DNA of 64,000 bases. It comes from Bacteroidales bacterium (lineage in GTDB: Bacteria; Bacteroidota; Bacteroidia; Bacteroidales; Tenuifilaceae). The translations under genes and the position numbers were made by a program. The notes beneath the pieces are model-generated. The model made no database searches. It had not been told where the DNA came from and saw only the letters and a program-made list of their open reading frames with translations. The DNA lies in NCBI GenBank assembly GCA_013376985.1, contig JACABB010000019.1, positions 14,160 to 78,159 on the forward strand, written 5' to 3'. Positions 55,374 through 62,500 of this stretch are shown here, in pieces. Every line of letters starts with the position of its first letter. Position 1 is the stretch's first letter.

Positions 55374-56669
55374 TTATGGGAATGGATGAGGGAATTTATT
55401 TAGTTCATCGTAATCTTTTACCTTTTGACCCATTGTACCTGCAACTTCATACAAACGTTTACCTCCAAGGTAATAGTTTCCATAAATCCCGCCTAAACTT
55501 ATAAGTTCAGGAATAATAGTTCTCATACTACAAAAGCCTATCTCTGCGACATCGACTGTTGTATTATCCTTTACAAGAACACTATATCCTTTACTTTTCA
55601 TTACTTTCAAAATTTTATGAATCTTCTCCTTTGAATCATCCAATGGTTTTTCATCAAAATCAATTTCTTTGTTTGGTGTAAGATTAACTAATCTATCAAA
55701 AACATGCCATAAATCTTTTCTTTTAGTATAAAAAATAGTATGCTCGTCAAAATCAACGCATTCCTCAAATTTATTAGGATACCACCCTCTTTTCTTAGAC
55801 AATAAATATCTCACGTAAGGTACACCTTGAGCAATTTCTTTAATTGTCTTTTTTAAAGATTCGCCGTATGTATCTCTAGTTGATGCCCCAACAATTATAT
55901 ATTTACCAAATTCAGCATCGCCAATGCAAATACCAAACGTAGTAGGTGTCTTTAAATCAAATGTTAAATCAAAAAAATGAAACTCAGGATTACCAGGAAA
56001 AATACTCTTTAGAAATACTTTAATTCTAGGAGATATCTTAATTTTTGGAACTTCAAGTTCTTGCATCCAAAAATTAACAAACGAATCTCTTTCAATCAAT
56101 TCATACAAACCAGTCAATATGCAATCATGAACATTATTATGTGCTGCTAATCCTGTAGAATTAGCATAACTTATTTTTTGCTCCCTTTCTCGCAATGGCA
56201 TATAAACAAGATTTGCAGGATACCATACATCTCCGCCATTAATCAAGTCATAACATTTTGTCCAGTGTATCTCGATATCTTCATTGAATTCTACAAATGG
56301 AAAATTTGGCGATTCATATTGTTTCTTATGAAATAAAGCAATATCATTTGGATGTATTGCCTTAACATTAAGGTTTTTATAACTTGATTTGATTAAATCT
56401 TTTTTATCATAAAAGATAGGGCAATACCGTTCCACCGTTTCACCAAGAGTACCAATTAATGCTTCCTCCCAAGTTGTTCCACATCCACTACTCGGTCCAA
56501 AATAATCACTTTTAACAAATGCTCGCGTAGCGCATGGAGAGACCCCATAAAAAATCATGTTGGGATCATTATTACTCCTAGGTATTCTGATCAAACTCTT
56601 CAATATTCCAGAGTCTCTTGAGATAAGATCCAGACTTCTATTTAAGTAATTATTTCTAAAATCATTCAT
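55374..56669 (-). CDS. YcaO-type azoline-forming cyclodehydratase (TOMM D protein)
   Basis: 431 residues. The ATP/Mg-binding acidic motifs are SSGCGTTWEEALIGTLGETV (60-79) and LYELIERDSF (188-198), which match the conserved ExxxE and ExxE/R sites of YcaO enzymes. The C-terminus ends in the proline-rich NKFPHPFP, like the PxPxP tail that orders the active site in azoline-forming YcaOs. It uses ATP to cyclise Cys (and perhaps Ser/Thr) of the precursor to azolines. It overlaps the gene of its partner protein by 8 bp. Confidence 0.93.
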   Translation of the reverse strand: MNDFRNNYLNRSLDLISRDSGILKSLIRIPRSNNDPNMIFYGVSPCATRAFVKSDYFGPSSGCGTTWEEALIGTLGETVERYCPIFYDKKDLIKSSYKNLNVKAIHPNDIALFHKKQYESPNFPFVEFNEDIEIHWTKCYDLINGGDVWYPANLVYMPLREREQKISYANSTGLAAHNNVHDCILTGLYELIERDSFVNFWMQELEVPKIKISPRIKVFLKSIFPGNPEFHFFDLTFDLKTPTTFGICIGDAEFGKYIIVGASTRDTYGESLKKTIKEIAQGVPYVRYLLSKKRGWYPNKFEECVDFDEHTIFYTKRKDLWHVFDRLVNLTPNKEIDFDEKPLDDSKEKIHKILKVMKSKGYSVLVKDNTTVDVAEIGFCSMRTIIPELISLGGIYGNYYLGGKRLYEVAGTMGQKVKDYDELNKFPHPFP

Positions 56670-57660
56670 CTTTAGTATTTTTTAAAGTTGCAGTCTCAAG
56701 CCATGGTGCAGGATTAAAATCCATTTTGGGATTACATACAGGACAATGAGGAATCTTTAAAAATGGATTCGATTTTATCTGATAATCGTTAATATTAATA
56801 CTTAAAAACGCCTTAAAGATAGAAGGGATAGAAAAATCTGTAAGATATTTTACACTTTCCAATATAGCAATCGACGCTAAAATATCATAGCTAACTGCTA
56901 ATCCACCATCAATTGCCGATGAGGTTTTATTAAGTCTTAAAAAATTCTCATATTCTTCAAAATGGGAAAGATAAGACATTGTACTTTTAACCCTTGTGAT
57001 CAAACAATTGTAACATCCAGTTATTCCAGGAATAAAAATAGGTCCAACTGTACCCCTTGTTGATTCATTACCTCTAACAATGATCCACGGTTTTTTATTA
57101 TCTAATGCGAACTTATTAAAATTCTCTAAGAAAATCGGGTCCCAGCTATCTGAATCAACAATTATCAAATCAGAAGATTTACAAGCTTTAAATATTTCGT
57201 CAATGTTATAGCTTTCCTCAAGTAATATCTTAATTACATTTTTGTACCCAGTTTTTTTCGCTTTTGTTTCCAACAATTCAACGAGTAAACCTCTTCCAAT
57301 AATTACAATTTCTGACGTAGCTATTTTTTTTGCAAAGTCATTTGAAAAACTACTATACTTGTCGATAAACTTAAATTGTTCTAAATTCTCAAAAGTATCT
57401 TGATTTTGAAATACATTAAACTTCTTTAATTTATCTATTACATTAATAACATTATCCTTGTTATTATTTCCATCAATTAATTCTGAAATTAATTGCTGAA
57501 AATCACTGATATTTTTATTTTTTAAAATATCAACTATAGATAGAAAAATAACCTTCTCTTCTTCTTGAGTGAATTGTATAGTAATGATATCACTTTTAGA
57601 TCGTATTTGATATATCCCATCAGATTTATTTTCAAACACATCATACTTAAACTTAATCAT
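56662..57660 (-). CDS. TOMM precursor-binding E1-like partner protein (C protein)
   Basis: 332 residues. Residues 1-95 look like the winged-helix peptide-clasp (RRE) domain that binds the leader. The rest is a ThiF/E1-like Rossmann fold (VIIGRGLLVELLETKAK at about 119; DLIIVDSD). Two Cys pairs, GCYNC (216, 219) and HCPVC (306, 309), form the structural zinc site of this family. It presents the precursor to the YcaO enzyme and activates it. It is the first enzyme gene after the precursor, 95 bp downstream and past a strong hairpin. Confidence 0.88.
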   Translation of the reverse strand: MIKFKYDVFENKSDGIYQIRSKSDIITIQFTQEEEKVIFLSIVDILKNKNISDFQQLISELIDGNNNKDNVINVIDKLKKFNVFQNQDTFENLEQFKFIDKYSSFSNDFAKKIATSEIVIIGRGLLVELLETKAKKTGYKNVIKILLEESYNIDEIFKACKSSDLIIVDSDSWDPIFLENFNKFALDNKKPWIIVRGNESTRGTVGPIFIPGITGCYNCLITRVKSTMSYLSHFEEYENFLRLNKTSSAIDGGLAVSYDILASIAILESVKYLTDFSIPSIFKAFLSININDYQIKSNPFLKIPHCPVCNPKMDFNPAPWLETATLKNTKDE

Positions 57661-57708
57661 AATTTCTATGTTTATATTTAATTAAACATTTCAAATTTTT
57701 GAAAATCA

Positions 57709-57739
57709 GAGGGAAGGAACTCTCTGAATTCCTTCCCTC
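57709..57739 (-). terminator. Hairpin between precursor and biosynthetic genes
   Basis: A perfect 11-bp stem (GAGGGAAGGAA, 57709-57719, with 57729-57739) has a 9-nt loop. It begins 16 bp past the precursor stop. On the minus strand it is followed by TGATTTTC, a weak T-run, then by a second palindrome (57689-57704). It is likely a leaky terminator or a 3'-stabilising structure that keeps precursor mRNA more abundant than enzyme mRNA. Confidence 0.75.
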
Positions 57740-57755
57740 CTTTGAATCACAGTGC

Positions 57756-57959
57756 TTATGACCAGCAGCAGCATGTTGCAATACAGCAACAGCAATCACC
57801 AGCTACAACAAGCTCATGCTCTTCATTGGCATTCAATTTGTTGATTTGCATAAAAGTAGATTTTAAGGTTAATACTAAAAAACTATCTATATTAGAGTCT
57901 AGACTCTCATGGTTGGAATTCTTTTTGTTATTTCTCATAATCAAGTTCATTAAAATCAT
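57756..57959 (-). CDS. Cys-rich azole-RiPP precursor peptide
   Basis: 67 residues from the longest frame; Met4 and Met8 are also possible starts and no ribosome-binding site decides. The leader (to about residue 55) has no Cys and is acidic near its end (NEEHELVVAGD). The core is CCCCIATCCCWS (Cys56-59 and 63-65, plus Thr62 and Ser67). It starts 24 bp after the PA14-TPR gene and is followed by a hairpin and the azole-forming enzyme genes. Seven Cys in twelve residues could give up to seven thiazoles. Cleavage near GD before the first Cys is a guess. I know of no described peptide with this core. Confidence 0.88.
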   Translation of the reverse strand: MILMNLIMRNNKKNSNHESLDSNIDSFLVLTLKSTFMQINKLNANEEHELVVAGDCCCCIATCCCWS

Positions 57960-57983
57960 ACACTTAAAAATTTGAATAAATAA

Positions 57984-59453
57984 TTAATACAAAAAGAAAC
58001 TATTTGGTATTACTTGTCGCTTTATTTTTTTTGATTCATACTCAAGTTTAAGACTCATATCTGCACCTCTTTGAAAATACTCTAATCTAATCTTGTGCTT
58101 ACCTTTACTTAATACTTTTTGAAAGGCTAATGTCATACTATCATGTATTCCGTCATTAACAATAACTAATTCATCATCAATGTATAGTTTGCTCCCATCG
58201 TCAGAGGTTAAATAAAAACAATATGCATCTCCTTCTAAAATTTCTAAAAATCCATTATATACTATACCAAAATTAGATTCACGTTTACGTACATCCAAAC
58301 TAATTCCCTTTACTGTAGAACTCTTTATTTCCTTATACAATTTAAAATCAGGTAAATTCTTCCATGTTTCTTCGTAATAAGAATAACTTAATCCAGAAGA
58401 AAAATTCGATTTCTCTAACTTATATTGATTATCCACTAACTTCTTAACTACGTAATTAGCAGATAAAATATCGGTAAAATGCTCCTCATCGAAAAAAGCT
58501 CGAACTTTTAATACACAACTTTTATCAATTGTTATTGGTGATGTATATTTAGAAGAATTATACTCAGGATCGCTCCCATCCAATGTATATCTTATCTCTT
58601 TTGCAACTAAATGTTTAATTACCACAATTAAATTATTGTCAGGCAATATTTCACCTCCTAAGGGACTTATCGATATACCTTTAAACCTTTTAAGGGAAAA
58701 CTTTGGATAAGTGATATTCTTTAATAATCCAAAATTTGGATTTATTTCAAATGATTTGGAATAATAAAAATCTGCTTTAACTATATCATTTTGCCGTTCA
58801 TATATTTGAGCCATGTAGTAATAAGTCTCATCAAAACCCCAATCAGGCAAGGTATTGTCAGTTATTTTATATTTCTTGAAGTTTAGTATTGCTAAATTAA
58901 AATCGGCCAAAGCTTTATCAAGGCCTCCTCCAAATACTTCAGGAGTATACATATTACTAATACCTCTCAAATAGTACAATCTAGGATTATTAGGTGCAAT
59001 TTTTTCTGCTGTTTTTAAGGTCACAGTAGCCTTCTTCATCAATGACACCGGATCATCACCACAACTGACTTTTAAATTATATATGTAGGCTAATAATACA
59101 TACGACTCAGAAAAATCTTTATTAAGAACACATGACTCCTCAAGTAACTCTATCCCTTGATTCAAGTATTTTTCTTTTTCGTCTTTAGAATCCTTTGTTA
59201 ATGAGATGTATAAATCTGATAATGCTATATAATAATTTAACAAGTAAATTTTCTTATTAAAACTTAATAATCTTTCAAATTGCGCTTTAGAAGTAAAAAA
59301 AAGATTCTGATTAAAATCGTTATATGATTGCTTTAAAAAAACTTTATTCTTAACTATTTCTTCGTCCAGATTATCGCAATTACCTTCCGAACAAATAATT
59401 ACTAATGAACACAACAATAATAAAAGAGAAATTTTTTTCATCTTATTATGCAT
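57984..59453 (-). CDS. Exported TPR protein with chitobiase-like and PA14 domains (RiPP locus)
   Basis: 489 residues. A signal peptide (ISLLLLLCSLVIICSEG) leads to TPR-like units (about 30-255) with the TLPDWGFDETYYYMAQ mark shared by two other proteins of the block. About 270-330 is a chitobiase-C-terminal-like beta domain (YTLDGSDPEYNSSKYTSPI), and about 350-480 a PA14-like domain (YCFYLTSDDGSKLYIDDE). PA14 and this beta domain bind carbohydrates or cell-surface ligands in other proteins. It is the first gene of the cluster, directly upstream of the precursor, which is unusual for a RiPP operon. Role unknown; receptor, immunity or surface delivery are all open. Confidence 0.78.
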   Translation of the reverse strand: MHNKMKKISLLLLLCSLVIICSEGNCDNLDEEIVKNKVFLKQSYNDFNQNLFFTSKAQFERLLSFNKKIYLLNYYIALSDLYISLTKDSKDEKEKYLNQGIELLEESCVLNKDFSESYVLLAYIYNLKVSCGDDPVSLMKKATVTLKTAEKIAPNNPRLYYLRGISNMYTPEVFGGGLDKALADFNLAILNFKKYKITDNTLPDWGFDETYYYMAQIYERQNDIVKADFYYSKSFEINPNFGLLKNITYPKFSLKRFKGISISPLGGEILPDNNLIVVIKHLVAKEIRYTLDGSDPEYNSSKYTSPITIDKSCVLKVRAFFDEEHFTDILSANYVVKKLVDNQYKLEKSNFSSGLSYSYYEETWKNLPDFKLYKEIKSSTVKGISLDVRKRESNFGIVYNGFLEILEGDAYCFYLTSDDGSKLYIDDELVIVNDGIHDSMTLAFQKVLSKGKHKIRLEYFQRGADMSLKLEYESKKIKRQVIPNSFFLY

Positions 59454-60258
59454 TATAATAATATAGTAACAACTCGCTTGCTCATGTCGTATTTGATTTA
59501 ATACTTACACATAATTTTTGAAATTACTTACAATATATTTGTATCAATAAATACCATTTACAAAAAATTAATTATATAATTAACATTACACATAAAATGT
59601 GTCTTATTATAAAAGACAATATCTTGAAAAATGTATTTCTAAATGTTTAAATATTTATATAGTAAATGTAGAGTACTTTTTCAACTATTTACATTTTTTT
59701 TATTAATATTTAAATATTATTAATATACGTGTTTTATCTATATTTATTTTTCAAAATATACTTTATTAATCAATGCTTTATATTTTTATAATTATAATTG
59801 TTATATTATATGACATAATTGTATTTATTAAAATAAAATTAATGCTCCCCAAATAGAATCCAAGTGAATTATTTTAATAAACACCTTTACTGATTCCACA
59901 TATTGAAAATCTATCATTACAAATGGGTAAAAAAACAAACAACTATGCTCACAAACTTTGTTGAATATGAGTAAATATGAATGAACAAGCAATAATTGTA
60001 AGGGTTTGTAGGGATAATTAAATAAACGAGTCTAATTATTGATTATAAATACGTTACATCCAATTCAAAATCACCTATCTTAGAACATTTCAATAAATTG
60101 GTTATGGGAAAAAGTATGGACATTGAGAAATTAATAAAATCAGAATAGAGCTACTTAAATCCTTTGAAATTGTTAAACTATTGAACAATAGAATAGCCAT
60201 CAGACCTTGTGCTTAATAAAAGCAGGCATAATACTGATTAATAGTTGGTAAAAACACA
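59454..60258. other. 805-bp AT-rich region upstream of the RiPP operon
   Basis: No gene could be supported on either strand; stop codons are dense and the sequence is very AT-rich, especially 59500-59870. The promoter of the RiPP operon should lie here, but I found no full TAnnTTTG match at proper spacing. The last 250 bp before the repeat (about 60000-60258) are less AT-rich and may hold decayed coding sequence that I cannot identify. Confidence 0.6.
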
Positions 60259-60368
60259 TTAAAATGAGAAGTAAAGTATTCCCTTAATAAATTTGAGAGC
60301 AGTTCATTCGATAAATCAATGGGTTTATCGGATAATATCATATCGTTGGCATCGCTAAATTCGAGCAT
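60259..60368 (-). pseudogene. 5' fragment of the nucleoid-associated protein gene
   Basis: From ATG 60368 the minus strand reads MLEFSDANDMILSDKP, as the intact gene does but without 15 codons (residues 8-22 of the full protein). Homology ends after YFTSHF at the repeat border. Two substitutions distinguish it further. Non-functional remnant of the insertion or duplication. Confidence 0.85.
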
Positions 60369-60466
60369 AATAAAAATTTTGTTTCAAACATCACAACAAT
60401 AATCGAATCTTCAATTTAAGTTGAATAAAAAAGTCGTTAAATAAATGGCTTTTTATTAGAGGTTTT

Positions 60467-60474
60467 TATCTTTG
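60467..60474 (+). promoter_or_regulatory. Candidate -7 box of the hdr operon
   Basis: TATCTTTG fits TAnnTTTG; no exact TTG lies 17-23 bp upstream. If used, the leader would be about 115 nt. The same box occurs in the left repeat at 44983-44990. Confidence 0.4.
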
Positions 60475-60596
60475 TTGTTTATTAAGAGGTGTAATAGCGA
60501 TTTATAAGGATCACATTTTATAACATCTTAATAAATTGAAACGGTTCGAGAGATTATTAAGTTTTTTATAATTAAACGGTTACCAACAATTAGTGA

Positions 60597-61310
60597 ATGG
60601 GAAAATTATTCGATAGGCTAAATAGTGATGTTCGATTTATTGAAGGAATAAAAGCCTGTATTAATTGCGGAACCTGCACCGCAATCTGCCCTGCCGCAGA
60701 GGTTTATGATTATCATCCCCGAAATCTTGTTGATCAGGTTCAATCACGTGACGATGAGGTTATAGAAGAACTACTTAAAAGCGATACCATCTGGTACTGC
60801 GGCGAATGTATGAGCTGTAAAACCCGATGCCCAAGACAAAATGCACCCGGTCTGGTAATTCAGGCCTTACGTAAACTCTCAATAGAAACTGGCTTATTCG
60901 TTGAATCGGAAAAAGGGAGGCAACAACTTATCGTGAAAAGGATTATTGGTGAAACAATTCTTGAAACGGGATACTGTGTACATTTCGATCATATGAATTT
61001 AGATGTATTTCCTGAGCAGGGTCCTGTGTGGCAATGGGTGCGGGATAACCGTAATGAGGTTTTAGCAAAGGTTGGAGCTAATTATAAAGGAAATGGACCA
61101 GGAGCATTACGAACTATACCTAAAGAAGATCTTGATGAACTTCACCGTATTTTTGAGGTAACCGGGGGAAACAAGTGGCTCGAAAAAATTGAAGAACATT
61201 CTGCAAAAAAAGCGGATGAGATGGGTCTTGGTTATGAAGATGGCAATCAAAGTCCCTATTTTAAGGAGGTTTTTACCATTAACAACCAGGAAAAACATAC
61301 ACGATCATGA
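60597..61310 (+). CDS. hdrC: HdrC-like iron-sulfur protein
   Basis: 237 residues. Two 4Fe-4S motifs: CINCGTCTAICP (Cys21, 24, 27, 31) and CGECMSCKTRCP (Cys68, 71, 74, 78), as in subunit C of heterodisulfide reductase. The C-terminal half is longer than in archaeal HdrC. It passes electrons between a flavin subunit and the HdrB-type subunit. The ATGA overlap with the next gene shows coupling. A truncated second copy of its start is at 45113-45259. Confidence 0.88.
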   Translation: MGKLFDRLNSDVRFIEGIKACINCGTCTAICPAAEVYDYHPRNLVDQVQSRDDEVIEELLKSDTIWYCGECMSCKTRCPRQNAPGLVIQALRKLSIETGLFVESEKGRQQLIVKRIIGETILETGYCVHFDHMNLDVFPEQGPVWQWVRDNRNEVLAKVGANYKGNGPGALRTIPKEDLDELHRIFEVTGGNKWLEKIEEHSAKKADEMGLGYEDGNQSPYFKEVFTINNQEKHTRS

Positions 61311-62380
61311 AGTTTGATGGAAAACGAAAGGTATGGAGCGATTACCAAAAGGAAATTGCTGATGATAAATTCTACTACGTTCGAAGTTGTATTCGTCAAA
61401 ATATATGGCCCGGTAGCGAAAGTACCTATTTAAGAGTTATGCGTGATGTTCTTGGGAAAGATGTATATGAAAGTGAACATCATACAACATGCACAGGTAT
61501 TGGATATCATACAGAGGTTGTTCCTCTTGATACGCTACAAACCGTAGTGGCTCGTAATTTCTCGTTGATGAAAGATTCGGGCTACGAAAATTACAACCCT
61601 TCCTGCGTTACATCCTTTGGGATTTATACCGAGATATTTGATACTTGGCATCATTTTCCAGAGGAAAAAGAAAAGGCCCGTAAGTTTCTTAAAGAAGCAA
61701 CAGGCAGAGAGTTTGAAGAGCCTAAAAATCTTGCTCATACTAGCGATGTAATCTATAAATTCCGCCATGAGATTGCCGCAAAAGCAAAATATAAATTTAT
61801 TAACAAGGTAACTGGAAAACCCTTGAAAGTGGTTGACCATATTGGCTGTCACTATGCTAAAATGTTCCCTGCAAAGGGCATTGGGGGTGCTGAATACCCT
61901 TATGTTCTTGCTGGTTTAGTTGAAGCGTGGGGCGGTGAGGTTATTGATTACCCTGAGCGTAGGCATTGCTGCGGTTTTGGTTTCAGACAGTATCTTGTTA
62001 AGGCTAATAGAGGATATTCGATTGCCGCTTCAAAAAAGAAGTTTGAGTCGATGGAACCTTTCAAACCCGACTTTATAATTACAAATTGCCCTGGATGTAA
62101 CTATTTCCTTGATAGATGGCAGTATGCAATTGCCGAGATGGAAAATAAAACATACGGTGGCGAAGGTTATGGAATTCCCGTTTTAACATATGAAGAAGCT
62201 GCTGGTCTTGTTTCGGGCTTTGATCCTTGGGAAATGGGTATGCAAATGCATCAGGTTTCAGTTGAACCCTTGCTAGATAAGATTGGTGTTGAGTATGATA
62301 AATCAAAGAAATTCAAAGGCAAGAATGGTGAAGATTTAGGAAAACCTGAGTTACCTAATAATTTGAAGTTTTGCGAGTGA
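61307..62380 (+). CDS. hdrB: HdrB-like CCG-domain subunit
   Basis: 357 residues with two Cys-rich (CCG) domains. The C-terminal one is canonical: HIGCHYAKMFP, RRHCCGFGFRQ and NCPGCNYFLDRW. The N-terminal one is altered (VRSCIRQ, then TTCTGIGYH). In methanogens HdrB holds the non-cubane clusters that reduce the heterodisulfide; Bacteroidota have no such substrate, so the partner here is another disulfide or an unknown acceptor. Overlaps hdrC by 4 bp. Confidence 0.85.
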   Translation: MKFDGKRKVWSDYQKEIADDKFYYVRSCIRQNIWPGSESTYLRVMRDVLGKDVYESEHHTTCTGIGYHTEVVPLDTLQTVVARNFSLMKDSGYENYNPSCVTSFGIYTEIFDTWHHFPEEKEKARKFLKEATGREFEEPKNLAHTSDVIYKFRHEIAAKAKYKFINKVTGKPLKVVDHIGCHYAKMFPAKGIGGAEYPYVLAGLVEAWGGEVIDYPERRHCCGFGFRQYLVKANRGYSIAASKKKFESMEPFKPDFIITNCPGCNYFLDRWQYAIAEMENKTYGGEGYGIPVLTYEEAAGLVSGFDPWEMGMQMHQVSVEPLLDKIGVEYDKSKKFKGKNGEDLGKPELPNNLKFCE

Positions 62381-62392
62381 GAGGAGGAAGAT

Positions 62393-62482
62393 AGTTGACA
62401 GAAGACAGTTGACTGAATTCTGTATTCTAAACACCAAACACTATACACCAAATGCTAAACACAATAAACTAAACACTAAACT
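62393..62482. repeat. Degenerate AC-rich repeats between hdrB and hdrA
   Basis: AGTTGAC recurs at 62393 and 62407, followed by variants of TAAACACCAAACAC to 62482. Simple degenerate tandem sequence of this kind is seen between Bacteroidota genes. No coding potential. Confidence 0.6.
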
Positions 62483-62500
62483 CCAGTATAAAAATATCTT

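Larger units (their letters stand above)
45235..60258. mobile_element. Putative inserted 15-kb block carrying a RiPP gene cluster
   Basis: The block lies exactly between the two direct-repeat copies, which break hdrC on one side and the nucleoid-protein gene on the other. It is visibly richer in A and T than its flanks. All its genes run on the minus strand. I saw no integrase, transposase or terminal inverted repeats. Single-crossover (Campbell-type) integration of a circle carrying the junction segment, or recombination with a related strain, would both give this arrangement. The mechanism is inference. Confidence 0.65.
60259..60718. repeat. Right copy of the 0.5-kb direct repeat
   Basis: 460 bp aligned with 44730-45234, lacking 45 bp of it (a deletion between two GCATCG words). 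It holds a broken start of the nucleoid-protein gene, the intergenic region and the 5' end of the intact hdrC. Confidence 0.9.

Noticed and set aside
57742-57975. Plus-strand 77-codon ORF over the precursor gene, with Gln-rich start
   Set aside because: It is the mirror of the Cys codons of the minus-strand precursor; the Gln run is an artefact of TGC/TGT codons read in reverse.
60100-60146. Short ORF beginning MGKSMDIEKLIKSE
   Set aside because: Only 14 codons, with no neighbour or motif to support it.
45235-60258. Thiopeptide or lanthipeptide cluster
   Set aside because: No lanthipeptide-type dehydratase, LanC-like cyclase or pyridine synthase is present, and the core has only one Thr and one Ser.
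45235-60258. Insertion by a transposon or integrase element
   Set aside because: No transposase, integrase, tRNA end or terminal inverted repeats were found; the 0.5-kb flanking repeats are far longer than target-site duplications.
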